From Alphaproteobacteria bacterium (lineage in GTDB: Bacteria > Pseudomonadota > Alphaproteobacteria > Micavibrionales > Micavibrionaceae), in the NCBI GenBank assembly GCA_016699735.1, contig CP065008.1, positions 1,116,001-1,180,000 on the forward strand: a stretch of DNA of 64,000 bases, given 5' to 3'. This document shows positions 1-8,407 of this stretch, in pieces. Within the stretch, counting starts at the first letter, position 1, and every line of letters starts with the position of its first letter. The notes beneath the pieces were generated by a model. The model did no database searches, was not told the DNA's origin, and saw only the letters and a list, made by a program, of their open reading frames with translations. The position numbers and the translations under genes are program-made.

Positions 1-2
1 AC

Positions 3-524
3 GACCGCTTCGGCCATGAGAAGGGCGATGAAATACTGGTGGAGGTCGCGATGCGGCTTCAGGAGCATTTCCGCGATACGGACACGGTCTGCCGCATGGG
101 CGGAGATGAAATGGTCATCATTATGCCCTACGACAATTCCGGCGATTTCAAAAATGCCCAGATCGCCCAAAAAGTGCGTAAGGCTCTGGACGGACTCTAT
201 GTCTGGGATGACGGACAGCCGAAAAAAGCCGGCGATGAACCGAGGACTCCGGGGCCGTACCCCATCGGAGCCAGCGTCGGAATATCCTCGTCCAACGAGG
301 TGGCGGTCATGGCCCTCCAGACTCCCGAGGAAAAAATGGCCAAGATGTCACAGATCGCCGACGATCGGATGTATCGGGACAAATGGCGCGATGGCGTCCA
401 TACCCCCGCTGACAAGTATGAACTCTACCACCCCAAAATGGCAAGGCTCGAAACGCTTCGTGCCAGAGCGATCCTCCAACACCAAGGCGCGACCATCGAC
501 GGCCCCTTCGATCTGGATGTTTAA
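3..524 (+). CDS. Diguanylate cyclase (GGDEF) domain, 3' part
   Basis: The frame is open from the left edge, so the N-terminus and any sensor domain are missing. The visible part is a GGDEF domain, which makes cyclic di-GMP from two GTP. It begins with the substrate-loop pattern DRFGHEKGDEIL. The signature reads RMGGDEM, so the last residue is Met instead of Phe. An inhibitory I-site RxxD (RDTD) lies five residues before the signature, as in product-inhibited cyclases. GASVGIS and the late ADDRMY motif also fit the family. A Gly/Pro-rich insertion (about residues 60-80) separates the core strands. The C-terminal tail after ADDRMY is longer than usual. The Met substitution may lower activity but the catalytic acidic pair is kept. 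Confidence 0.85.
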   Translation, partial: DRFGHEKGDEILVEVAMRLQEHFRDTDTVCRMGGDEMVIIMPYDNSGDFKNAQIAQKVRKALDGLYVWDDGQPKKAGDEPRTPGPYPIGASVGISSSNEVAVMALQTPEEKMAKMSQIADDRMYRDKWRDGVHTPADKYELYHPKMARLETLRARAILQHQGATIDGPFDLDV

Positions 525-545
525 AAGACGCTAGTTGACCCCTAC

Positions 546-1466
546 TTAGTGTTCCCTTTCCAATCCATCGTCACGGTCGCGTGTAAGGAATCTGGGAAGC
601 TTAAGATTAGGATCGGTCAGGGGATCATGCCCCTCCCGGGTTAATTCCAGACCCAGATCAAAGTCCATCGGCTCATTTGCACCAATCCGATGAAGGCAAT
701 GATTGGCAAGATCCTGAACACGGTCCGTAAGTCTCATAAGTTTAGGGCTCACGCCCGTGTAACTCTCCCCGCGAGCGGCCTCATCAAAGAGGGTAAGACT
801 CGTAGCAAAAGATTTACGAATACCTTCATAATGCGCGGACATATCTAAGGGCTGACCGGGAACACCCTCATCGCGTTCAATCTTACTCACCTCATAATGA
901 AAACCCAAAGCATCCTCAAGCCTCTGGTCCTCCTGGAGGTCGGCATACGAAAACTCCCGGCGGTTGTAGTGATCCTCTTTATCGGCTTCCCCATTCTGCA
1001 GTCGATGCATGATATTCGAGGCCCGCACAGAATGCTGAAGCGCCAGGGCGGCCTGTACAATATCGGGTCGACCGAGATATTCGGAGTGGAGGCGCCCGAT
1101 CATCGGGACATCACAGAAATTATGAATATCACACAGGCTCGCATCCTCAACGAAACCACGCGCCCTCTCCATAGTCTCCTTATCGATATTCATTTCTTCC
1201 ATGGTCTTGAATAAAACGGACTGATCAAGAGCCACAACCTTCATAAGGTCGACCTGGCTATTATTTCCCATAATTTCAAGGGTTGGCCGAACTCCATCGT
1301 TAAGTGCCAAAACCATAGCGGCCATGACGACCTGTCGCTCGGAAATAAGAGCGCTTTCGTTAGGAGTGAAAATACCCAGATGGACCATCATGTCCTTATA
1401 TGACCCCGAACACTGTTCTCTGAACTGCTCTAGGCTCGGATTAGCAGCATCCTGAAACGTTTTCAT
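546..1466 (-). CDS. Hypothetical protein, 306 aa
   Basis: I do not recognise this protein. It is soluble by eye: no signal peptide and no hydrophobic helix. It is acidic, apparently mostly helical, and has several Cys and His residues (CSGSY near the N-terminus, LCDIHNFCD near residue 112, NHCLHR near residue 258) without a clear metal-binding spacing. It converges on the GGDEF gene and is divergent from sdhB. The ATG at 1466 is preceded by a weak GGGTGA ribosome site. Codon use is a little more AT-rich than sdhB. It could be an effector or lineage-specific protein, but nothing in the sequence shows a function. Confidence 0.6.
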   Translation of the reverse strand: MKTFQDAANPSLEQFREQCSGSYKDMMVHLGIFTPNESALISERQVVMAAMVLALNDGVRPTLEIMGNNSQVDLMKVVALDQSVLFKTMEEMNIDKETMERARGFVEDASLCDIHNFCDVPMIGRLHSEYLGRPDIVQAALALQHSVRASNIMHRLQNGEADKEDHYNRREFSYADLQEDQRLEDALGFHYEVSKIERDEGVPGQPLDMSAHYEGIRKSFATSLTLFDEAARGESYTGVSPKLMRLTDRVQDLANHCLHRIGANEPMDFDLGLELTREGHDPLTDPNLKLPRFLTRDRDDGLEREH

Positions 1467-1661
1467 AAAATCACCCGTAAAATTTCTTCCCTGTTTAATA
1501 ACTTGATAAACACTAAAAATCGCATATTTTGCGCTATCTTTGCAACTTTATTCTCCCTAAACGGCCTTTTTTACCTTCAGGGCTATACGGGGGCTTCACT
1601 TTTGCCCCTATTAGGACTACTTTCAGGGGGAAGAGAACGATTTCCCCAAGGCAACCCTCCC

Positions 1662-2471
1662 ATGGCCGAACTATCCCTCCCCAAGAATTCCGTGGTCCGC
1701 AAGGGCGAACGCGTGGACGCCGCCAGTGGCGCCAAAAACCGCAAGACCTTCAGCGTCTACCGCTGGAATCCTGAGGAGATCGACGAAAAGGGCGAAGCCA
1801 AAAACCCCCGCATGGACGAGATCACCATCGACCTCGACAAATGCGGCCCGATGGTGCTGGACGCGCTGCTCTACATTAAAAATGAGGTCGATTCGACCCT
1901 GACCCTGCGCCGCTCCTGCCGGGAGGGGATCTGCGGCTCCTGCGCCATGAATATCGACGGCACGAATACCCTCGCATGTACGAAATCCATCGCCGACTGC
2001 AAGGGCGACGTGAAAATCACGCCCCTGCCGCATATGCCCGTCGTCAAGGATCTCGTGCCCGACCTGAATCATGCCTACGCGCAATATGCGGCCATCGAAC
2101 CGTGGCTGAAGACCGACAGCCCGCCGCCCAACCGCGAACGCCTGCAGACGCCCGAACATTCCGATGCCCTGAATGGCGCGGACGGCCACGGCCCCGCCGG
2201 ATGTATTCTCTGTTTCTGCTGCTCGACGTCCTGCCCGTCCTACTGGTGGAACGGCGACCGCTTCCTTGGCCCCGCTGTGCTGCTGCAGGCCTACCGCTGG
2301 ATCGTGGACAGCCGCGACGAGGCCACGGGCGAAAGGCTGGACGCGCTCGAAGACCCGTTCCGCTTGTATCGCTGCCACACCATCATGAACTGCACGAACA
2401 CCTGCCCGAAGGGTCTCAACCCCGCCAAGGCCATCGCCGAAATCAAGAAAATGATGGTGGAGCGGCTTTAA
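1662..2471 (+). CDS. sdhB: Succinate dehydrogenase iron-sulfur subunit
   Basis: SdhB carries electrons from the flavoprotein SdhA through 2Fe-2S, 4Fe-4S and 3Fe-4S clusters to quinone in complex II. The 2Fe-2S motif reads SCREGICGSC with a further Cys in LACTKS. The C-terminal ferredoxin half has CILCFCCSTSCPSYWW and then CTNTCPKGLNP. The frame is open upstream to 1503, but family alignment places the start at ATG 1662 (MAELSLPKN), giving 269 aa, the usual length. The upstream residues look like non-coding translation. No sdhC, sdhD or sdhA lies beside it; the upstream gene is on the opposite strand, so this sdhB must have its own promoter in the roughly 195 bases before it. Confidence 0.95.
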   Translation: MAELSLPKNSVVRKGERVDAASGAKNRKTFSVYRWNPEEIDEKGEAKNPRMDEITIDLDKCGPMVLDALLYIKNEVDSTLTLRRSCREGICGSCAMNIDGTNTLACTKSIADCKGDVKITPLPHMPVVKDLVPDLNHAYAQYAAIEPWLKTDSPPPNRERLQTPEHSDALNGADGHGPAGCILCFCCSTSCPSYWWNGDRFLGPAVLLQAYRWIVDSRDEATGERLDALEDPFRLYRCHTIMNCTNTCPKGLNPAKAIAEIKKMMVERL

Positions 2472-2783
2472 AGTTTTTCCTGCTTTTAGCCCTCCCTCAA
2501 GAGCATCCCCGCGCAAGCGGGAATCCAGAAAAGTTTATAACTACAGAGACAAACAGAGCAAGACAGAGACCGCTTGCAAGGAAATCTCTGTTTTTCTCTG
2601 CGGCCTCTGTAGTTTTTTAAAGCTTTGAGTCTTCGCGATTGAAATGAATTTTTCGTGGATATGGCTTTGAATCGCCAAGGCGCTAAGAGACCGAGGGAGC
2701 GGGAAAAACAAGACCACAAAAATTTTCAGGAGAGGGTAAAAAAGTTAAAAAAGTCTCTGACGCTTCGCAGCTTCGCGATGAAA
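2472..2783. repeat. Gene-free spacer with palindromic repeats
   Basis: No convincing gene is present in these 312 bases. It holds three recognisable repeat units shared with the spacer at 36.9-37.7 kb. First is a short hairpin at 2503-2524 (GCATCCCCGC-GCAA-GCGGGAAT). Second is an 'acagag' element whose ends AACTACAGAG (2539-2548) and CTCTGTAGTT (2605-2614) are inverted repeats. Third are degraded 'ctttgagtcttcgcgatt' and 'gccaaggcgctaagag' segments at about 2626-2790. The first hairpin could serve as a terminator for sdhB, although no clean T-run follows it. Confidence 0.7.
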
Positions 2784-3047
2784 TCACTCAACGCTCAGGC
2801 CTTGAACCTCGATCACCTTCACCCGGCTGGTCTCGCCGCGCACGAGTGTAATCGCGCTTTTCGGAATCCCCCAGTGCTTGGCCAGAAGCTTGACCAGAGC
2901 CGCGTTCGCCTTGCCCTTTTCCGGCGCGGCGGTGACGGAAACGCGAAGGAACCGCGCCCCGGCGGCATCAGTTTCCCACCCGGCCACCTCGTTTTTCCGC
3001 GCACCGGGCGTCAGTTTCACCGTGATCCGCGCCATTTTTTGCCCCAT
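2784..3047 (-). CDS. DUF167/YggU family protein
   Basis: This 87-residue protein belongs to the small DUF167 (YggU) family of unknown function. The family patterns are visible: an N-terminal beta strand ARITVKLTPGARKNEV, then VSVTAAPEKGKANAAL, then LLAKHWGIPKSAITLVRG and SRVKVIEV. A second ATG at 3035 (MARITVKL), with GGGG just upstream of it, is the more usual start for the family; the longer form only adds MGQK. It is convergent with the repeat spacer and divergent from the small gene at 3127. Confidence 0.85.
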   Translation of the reverse strand: MGQKMARITVKLTPGARKNEVAGWETDAAGARFLRVSVTAAPEKGKANAALVKLLAKHWGIPKSAITLVRGETSRVKVIEVQGLSVE

Positions 3048-3126
3048 AAATAAACCTAAGCCCTAAGAATATATTGCCTTTTTGCCGCTTTGTCTTTATC
3101 ACTCCACCCCGCAAAGGAGCCTGAAC

Positions 3127-3336
3127 ATGGACTACAGGACATCGCAGAGACTCAAGGGACTTTTAAAGGCCGTCGGCCTGACCGGACTGTTCGCCATCGG
3201 GATGCACGAACCCGAAGAGGCCCGCCCGGACCCGCAAGCGAGAATCGAAAACTACCAGCGCAGCCATGGCTGCACCGAAGACCAGATCGCCAGATACAAG
3301 GAAGACGGCATCCCGCCCCACTGCCCGGAGAAATAG
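3127..3336 (+). CDS. Small hypothetical protein, 69 aa
   Basis: The ATG at 3127 has a strong AAAGGAG site at 3112-3118, which decides the start. The protein is basic at the N-terminus with a short hydrophobic stretch (LKAVGLTGLFAIGM, residues 13-26) that could be a weak membrane or export signal. It then has a hydrophilic tail with two Cys residues (HGCTEDQ and PPHCPEK) and ends in Lys. I do not recognise a family. The good ribosome site and GC-rich codon use matching the neighbours support a real gene. Confidence 0.55.
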   Translation: MDYRTSQRLKGLLKAVGLTGLFAIGMHEPEEARPDPQARIENYQRSHGCTEDQIARYKEDGIPPHCPEK

Positions 3337-3352
3337 GCGGCTCTTAAAAACG

Positions 3353-4672
3353 CTATAAGTTTTGAAGACGCGATTTCATTCCATAAGCAACAGTTTCATG
3401 TATATTCTCTGGAAAGTCAGAGGGAAGCCGTTCTTCGATTTTCTGTATGGCTCTTTCTGCCGTATCTGAAATTTCCTCCAAAGCTTCTTGTGCGATATAG
3501 GAGGGCAACCCGGCACGCTCTGCCGTTTGCGAAAAATGCCGTCCTTGAATGTCTTCCATTCTGTAATGCCTGTTATCTCCCACTGACATCGCCATTTTCA
3601 TTTCCTTATTCCTGAGCTGTAATGCGTTATAATAAGGCTGTACTGTCAAAACATCATAAAGAGGCGTAAGCTGGAAACTCCCCCCCGAACCTAGAAACAG
3701 GCTGAAATTTTTTGCATGACCGTCCGTTGCTCCGATTAACCAGAATAAAATTTGTGCCTTCAAGAACAGTTTTTGATCATGTGCTGGTCGATCACTTCCT
3801 TTTAAAAGGTTTAAAATTTCAGCCATACTTGGCTGTTTTTCTTTCGAGGGTCTACTGTCGTTCTGATACTTCCGGCTTGGGGGAATAGACAAAGCCTGGC
3901 AGCAATCTTCTTGCGGAACACGCAATAACAAACCTTTCTCGGACCGTTTGCGGTCAAAACGTTCAATCACCAAGGACTTGGTGTTTCCAAACGTTTTGAT
4001 TTTTGCCTTGTTGACGGGAATCCCGAAAGCGTCCATCAAGGCCAAACAGTAAAACTCGTTTTCTACGCTATTGGAGAGATCAATACTATTCAGCCGTCCA
4101 ATCTGCGTTTTCAAAATGTGCGTTGTGGGTGTTGGACCTGAAGGGCGAATCCATTGTCCTTCATGATACAAAAGGGCTGTTTTTTCCTGCGCTCCTGCAA
4201 CAGAAATGCGAAAATCATCGTCTCTGTTCAATCCCAAGGGAGCACGGGAAAGATTATTTAAAATACGCTCGATTTCGTTGTCACTAACGGCTTCGCCTTT
4301 AATTGAGCGTAAATCAGAGAAATCAATATCCGCACCTTCAGGAAAAAACTGCAGCGCACCAACGCAATCACGACCGATTTGCGTCAGGAGGCTGTAAGCA
4401 TCCGTCCCCTCTGCGCCGACTTTTTCCGCTACCCTTGATCTTAAATCCTCGGAGTCCGGTAACAGATTTTCAAAAACGGCAACAACGGGTGCGCCTTTAA
4501 AGGCGTCCTCTCGTAGGGGTAATGATAAGGAAACCGGATAGGCGCTTTTATTCGAAAGCCATTTTTCTTCATAAATAAACTCTACAGCACCGCTTGTTTG
4601 TTTGGAGAGATAGCCAACGATTTCTCCATTTTGATAGACGTGCAAACGAGGATGGGTGCGAGTCCGTGCCAT
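3353..4672 (-). CDS. hipA: HipA-like Ser/Thr kinase toxin
   Basis: HipA toxins are kinases; the E. coli type phosphorylates glutamyl-tRNA synthetase and induces persistence. The length, 439 aa, is standard. The N-terminal couple domain covers about residues 1-110. The phosphate-loop region SVAGAQEKTAL is at 157-167, VIERFDR at 235-241, the catalytic segment GATDGHAKN near 315-322 with Asp318, and the metal-binding LTPLYD ending at Asp340. All key residues appear intact, so the toxin should be active. It is the second gene of an operon: the antitoxin stop and the hipA start overlap as TAATG. The pair is AT-richer than the flanking genes, as is common for mobile toxin-antitoxin loci. Confidence 0.93.
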   Translation of the reverse strand: MARTRTHPRLHVYQNGEIVGYLSKQTSGAVEFIYEEKWLSNKSAYPVSLSLPLREDAFKGAPVVAVFENLLPDSEDLRSRVAEKVGAEGTDAYSLLTQIGRDCVGALQFFPEGADIDFSDLRSIKGEAVSDNEIERILNNLSRAPLGLNRDDDFRISVAGAQEKTALLYHEGQWIRPSGPTPTTHILKTQIGRLNSIDLSNSVENEFYCLALMDAFGIPVNKAKIKTFGNTKSLVIERFDRKRSEKGLLLRVPQEDCCQALSIPPSRKYQNDSRPSKEKQPSMAEILNLLKGSDRPAHDQKLFLKAQILFWLIGATDGHAKNFSLFLGSGGSFQLTPLYDVLTVQPYYNALQLRNKEMKMAMSVGDNRHYRMEDIQGRHFSQTAERAGLPSYIAQEALEEISDTAERAIQKIEERLPSDFPENIHETVAYGMKSRLQNL

Positions 4673-4926
4673 TATTCTGCTTCCTCACTAAAAAGCAGAT
4701 CAAAGGTACTTCTTCTTTGAGTGATTTTAATCTCTAGATTGAGTGCGGAAAGCACGGCTAAAATTGTTTCCAGTTTTGCGGCTGGATTCCCTTTCTCAAT
4801 CAGGGAGATTGTCTCTTGTCGTAGTCCAGATTTTTCGCCCAGTTCGGATTGGCTCATGCCGAGCTTCTTACGCGCACGGCGAAGGGCATTTCCAATTTGT
4901 TCTGGGCTACGGGCGAGTTCAGCCAT
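4672..4926 (-). CDS. hipB: HipB-like antitoxin, XRE family regulator
   Basis: The 84-residue protein is a single Cro/CI-type helix-turn-helix. The core reads ALRRARKKLGMSQSELGE followed by SGLRQETISLIEKG, and LETILAVLSALNLEI finishes the domain. In hipBA systems this protein neutralises HipA and represses the operon. It is encoded directly upstream of the toxin with a 1-nt overlap. An AAGGAG ribosome site lies just before its ATG at 4926. The short acidic tail LLFSEEAE may be the segment that contacts the toxin (inference). Inverted half-sites upstream (4947-5022) suggest autoregulation. Confidence 0.92.
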   Translation of the reverse strand: MAELARSPEQIGNALRRARKKLGMSQSELGEKSGLRQETISLIEKGNPAAKLETILAVLSALNLEIKITQRRSTFDLLFSEEAE

Positions 4927-4946
4927 AATGATACTCCTTAAGATAA

Positions 4947-5022
4947 ATTATGCGCCAAATAGCATAATATAACAATATGTGATATAGAGCATAATCTTAT
5001 TTTATTTGATTTAACGCATAAA
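4947..5022. promoter_or_regulatory. Candidate HipB operator and hipBA promoter region
   Basis: A perfect inverted repeat, ATTATGC-N8-GCATAAT, occupies 4947-4968, about 20 bases upstream of the hipB start. Another GCATAAT half-site lies at 4989-4995 and a GCATAAA at 5016-5022. The spacing and position are what is expected for dimeric XRE regulators that repress their own operon. The surrounding 171 bases (4927-5097) are very AT-rich and hold no gene. Confidence 0.6.
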
Positions 5023-5097
5023 TAAAAAACAAATAGTTAAAATTAGGCTATAGACTCGTGGGTTGAACGGCTGCGTAAACCGCTCTAGACTTTCGGT

Positions 5098-5535
5098 ATG
5101 GCAAATATCCACATCATCAAGCTCGTCGTCGGGGTCGAGGATCTCAAGGATTATTACGACTGGCAGAAGACGGAAATCTTCGATTACCACGGCCGCCCCG
5201 CCACCCCGTGCTGGACGCGCCACAGACCCACCCGCGCCGATGAAATCGTGAAAACCGGCGGCTCCCTCTACCGCGTCATTAAAAACCGCATCCGCTGCCG
5301 CCACGCCATCCTCGGCTTCGAAACGGTGCAGACCGCGCACAAGGGCACGATGTGCATGATCGTGCAATCCGCGCAAATGATCGAAACCATCGCCGCGCCG
5401 AAACGACCCTTTCAGGGCTGGCGCTACCTCAAACCCGCGGACGCGCCGCCGGATAAAGGCATCTATACCGGGCAGGACGAGGAGGACATCGCCCCCGAAA
5501 TGGAGGAGGAACTGCGTCAGGCCGGGATTTTATAA
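5098..5535 (+). CDS. DUF1489 family protein
   Basis: This 145-aa protein matches the alphaproteobacterial DUF1489 family, whose role is unknown. Typical features are the opening NIHIIKLVVGVEDL, a central SLYRVIKNRIRCRHAILGF segment and the C-terminal RPFQGWRYLKPADAP. Its tail is acidic (EEDIAPEMEEELRQ). It stands between hipBA, which is divergent, and the LysR gene, which converges on it. No ribosome site stands out before the ATG at 5098. Confidence 0.85.
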   Translation: MANIHIIKLVVGVEDLKDYYDWQKTEIFDYHGRPATPCWTRHRPTRADEIVKTGGSLYRVIKNRIRCRHAILGFETVQTAHKGTMCMIVQSAQMIETIAAPKRPFQGWRYLKPADAPPDKGIYTGQDEEDIAPEMEEELRQAGIL

Positions 5536-5555
5536 AGCCTCAAAATCCAGCCCGG

Positions 5556-6449
5556 CTACCGCAGGCTCTTCTTCAGAAAATCAATCAGCAGCCGCACGCG
5601 CAGCGGCATATAGGGGCGGCTGGGCGTGACAAGCCAGATCGCCGTATCAAAATTATGCGCGGAGACTTGATAATCGGGGAACAAATTCACCAGCCGGCCC
5701 TCCCGAAGATCATCGTCGATCAGCCAGTTCACCAGAAGCGCGATTCCCGCCCCCTCCAGCGCGAGGGCGCGCAAGGCGGTGCCGTTGGTCAGGCAGTATC
5801 GCCCCGTGATTGGAACCTCCAGCAGCTTGCGATTGCGGATTTTAAATTTCCATTTATTGCGAAAGGTCGGCCAGTCGAAAATCAGGCAGGAATGATCCAG
5901 AAGATCGGAGGGATGCCGGGGTCGCCCGTGCTTCTTGAGATAATGCGGGCTGGCGACAACCCTGTAGGAGGTTTTGAGCAGCTTTGTGCCGATGAAGGAG
6001 GAATCGTCCAACTCGCCGTGCCGGATAGCCACGTCGATACGTTCGGACACCAGATCGACGACCTGATCGCTCAGGATATAATCGAGGGTGATGTCAGGAT
6101 ATTGCTCCATGAACGCATGAACAGCGGGAAGAAGAATTTTATTCCCGAACGTCACGGAGGAAGTCATCCGTATGTTTCCCGCAGGCTTTTGTTGCACGTC
6201 ATGGGCGTTTTCGGCGGCCTGTTTCAGGTCATCAAGGATCGGCACGATTTTGTTGAAATAGGCTTCACCGGCTTCGGTCAGGGAAACTTTCCGCGTCGTA
6301 CGGTGGAACAGGCGGATGTGCAGCCTGTCTTCCAGTGAGGCGACCGCCCGCGAGATCGAGGAGGGCGCGACATTGCGCTCCTGCGCGACGGAGGCAAAGT
6401 TACGCTTTTGAGCCACCGCAATAAAGATATCAATCTCCTGAATGCTCAT
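5556..6449 (-). CDS. LysR family transcriptional regulator
   Basis: The N-terminal winged helix-turn-helix is clear: SIQEIDIFIAVAQKRNFASV, then SISRAVASLEDRLHIRLF and HRTTRKVSLTEAG. The rest is the periplasmic-binding-protein-like effector domain. The frame extends to 6479, but the ATG at 6449 (MSIQEID) aligns with LysR starts. It is transcribed divergently from the phzF-like gene, with a spacer of about 110 bases, so that gene is the likely target. The effector is not predictable. It resembles the group of LysR proteins with the FGNKILLPAVHAF type effector domain that often control neighbouring oxidoreductases or isomerases. Confidence 0.92.
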   Translation of the reverse strand: MSIQEIDIFIAVAQKRNFASVAQERNVAPSSISRAVASLEDRLHIRLFHRTTRKVSLTEAGEAYFNKIVPILDDLKQAAENAHDVQQKPAGNIRMTSSVTFGNKILLPAVHAFMEQYPDITLDYILSDQVVDLVSERIDVAIRHGELDDSSFIGTKLLKTSYRVVASPHYLKKHGRPRHPSDLLDHSCLIFDWPTFRNKWKFKIRNRKLLEVPITGRYCLTNGTALRALALEGAGIALLVNWLIDDDLREGRLVNLFPDYQVSAHNFDTAIWLVTPSRPYMPLRVRLLIDFLKKSLR

Positions 6450-6557
6450 TATTGCATTATACGCAACAATCAAATGCAAACCAATGTATTTATTTCAGGG
6501 CGAGGTTTTCCCATAGTTTGAGCGCTTCGGTAACACAGTCATCAGGGAGTAAAAACA

Positions 6558-7463
6558 ATGGGAAAAATGATAGAAGTACATATGGTGGACGCCTTTACCC
6601 GGACTGTGAATGAGGGGAACAGGGCCGGAGTTGTTTTCGACGCCGACGGGCTGACCGCCGATGAAATGCAGCGCATAGCGGCCTTTGCTAACGTCTCGGA
6701 AACGGCCTTTGTCGTGGGGTCGAAGGACAAAGCCTCGCATGACGTCGAGGTGCGGTATTTCACCCCGACCAGTGAAGTGCCGATTTGCGGGCACGCCACG
6801 ATCGCCACGCATTTCCTGCGCGCCAGGAAATATGATCTGGGCGAAACGCGGGTTCTGGCCAAGACCGGAATTGGCGTCCTGCCTGTTGATATCGTCAGGG
6901 ACGGCGGCGAGACGAAAGTCATCATGACGCAGGGAACGCCGGAAATGGGGGCCGTTCTATCGCAACCTCAAAAGGAAAGGTTATTGAGGGCGATGGGGAT
7001 TTCCGAAGACGACCTGGCAGAAAATCTTCCCGTTCAGGTGACGTCAACAGGCCATTCGAAAGTGATGATCCCGCTGCGCGATCGGGAGACCGTCCACAGA
7101 ATATCGCCCGATCTGCAGATGCTCAAAGATATCAGTCATGAAATCGACAGCGATGGTTTTTATGTGTTCTCCATCGAGGGGCCGGACCATCCCTATAAGA
7201 CGCATGGACGGATGTTCGCCCCCGCCATCGGCATAGCCGAAGATCCGGTCACGGGCAATGCGAACGGGCCTGCGGGGTTATATCTGGCGCATCATGGTCT
7301 TCTGCAATTTGATGAAAGCCTGAGCTACCGGGCCATTCAGGGCGAAGCGATGGGCAAGCCGGGAGTAGTGGAGGTCATATTGCAAAAGGACGCAGGCGAG
7401 GTCTCGCTGGTGCAGGTCGCCGGAACGGCAATCGAAGCGCAGACCCTGACCTATGAACTCTAA
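6558..7463 (+). CDS. PhzF family isomerase/epimerase-like protein
   Basis: The protein (301 aa) has the two-domain PhzF/DapF fold signature. It opens with MVDAFTRTVNEGNRAGVV and carries SETAFV with the family catalytic Glu at about residue 48. It also has FTPTSEVPICGHATIATHF and, in the second half, EDPVTGNANGPAGLYL. PhzF itself isomerises trans-2,3-dihydro-3-hydroxyanthranilate in phenazine synthesis; most homologues have unknown substrates and no other phenazine genes are here. An AGGGAG ribosome site precedes the ATG. The divergent LysR gene is the likely regulator. Confidence 0.9.
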   Translation: MGKMIEVHMVDAFTRTVNEGNRAGVVFDADGLTADEMQRIAAFANVSETAFVVGSKDKASHDVEVRYFTPTSEVPICGHATIATHFLRARKYDLGETRVLAKTGIGVLPVDIVRDGGETKVIMTQGTPEMGAVLSQPQKERLLRAMGISEDDLAENLPVQVTSTGHSKVMIPLRDRETVHRISPDLQMLKDISHEIDSDGFYVFSIEGPDHPYKTHGRMFAPAIGIAEDPVTGNANGPAGLYLAHHGLLQFDESLSYRAIQGEAMGKPGVVEVILQKDAGEVSLVQVAGTAIEAQTLTYEL

Positions 7464-7472
7464 GAGAACCTC

Positions 7473-8333
7473 TCAGAGGCTCTCGAAATCCAGCCCGATA
7501 TCGAGCGCGGGAGCGGAATGCGTCAGCGCTCCGACGGAGATGTAATCCACCCCCGTCTCGGCAATCGCCTTCACGGTTTCAAGCGTGACGCCGCCCGAGG
7601 CTTCGGTCACCAGCACTCTGTTGACTGTTTTCACGGCATTTTTCAGGTCGGGCAGGGCAAAATTATCGAACATCACCACGTCAACCCCGCCGTGCTTTTT
7701 CTGGAACGCCAGCACTTCGTCGAGCTGCGCGAGGGAATCCACCTCGATCTCGATCCGCACCATGTGGCCGGAATTCTGCTGCGCCAGCCGCAGCGCGTTC
7801 TCAATCCCGCCCGCAACGGCGATATGATTGTCCTTAATCAGGATCGCATCGTCCAGCCCGAAACGGTGGTTATGCCCGCCGCCCATCCGCACAGCGTATT
7901 TCTGCAGCGCCCGCAGGCCCGCCAGCGTCTTGCGCGTATCGCAGATTTTGGCGTTCGTTTTCCGCACGGCCTCGACATACTGGCGTGTCAGTGTCGCGAT
8001 GCCCGACAGATGGATCAGGAAATTCAGCGCCACCCGCTCGGCGGTGAGAATGGCGGAGGCATCGCCGGAAAGGGCGGCGATCGTCTGCCCCGGTTTCAAA
8101 AGCGCGCCGTCCTGAACTTCGAGGTCGATCCGCGCATCGGGGACGCTCAGGGCAAACGCCATCATCGCGGGCGTAAGCCCCGCCAAAACCCCGGATTTTC
8201 GGGCCTTCAGCACGGCCCGCGCCTGCGTTCCCGGCGCAACCACGGCCTTTGAGGTGATGTCGTGCCCGTGGCCCAGATCTTCGGCCAGCGCGGCGCGGAC
8301 GGCCTGTTCAACGAGAAGGGGAGAAAGATCCAT
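7473..8333 (-). CDS. nadC: Nicotinate-nucleotide pyrophosphorylase (quinolinate phosphoribosyltransferase)
   Basis: NadC converts quinolinate and PRPP to nicotinate mononucleotide in de novo NAD synthesis. Family patterns include EDLGHGHDITSKAV, the central TRKTLAGLRALQKYAVRMGG segment that contributes the substrate-binding Arg and Lys, HNHRFGL, and EASGGVTLETVKAIAETGVD. The frame is open to 8543, but the ATG at 8333 (MDLSPLL) gives the usual length of 286 aa. It lies 74 bases downstream of nadA in the same orientation. No nadB is present in the window. Confidence 0.95.
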   Translation of the reverse strand: MDLSPLLVEQAVRAALAEDLGHGHDITSKAVVAPGTQARAVLKARKSGVLAGLTPAMMAFALSVPDARIDLEVQDGALLKPGQTIAALSGDASAILTAERVALNFLIHLSGIATLTRQYVEAVRKTNAKICDTRKTLAGLRALQKYAVRMGGGHNHRFGLDDAILIKDNHIAVAGGIENALRLAQQNSGHMVRIEIEVDSLAQLDEVLAFQKKHGGVDVVMFDNFALPDLKNAVKTVNRVLVTEASGGVTLETVKAIAETGVDYISVGALTHSAPALDIGLDFESL

Positions 8334-8407
8334 GGAACGGCATCCTTGTGTTATCCAAAGATGTTCTAACATAAAGATATGGGAAAACAAACGGTTAAGG
8401 GGGATGT

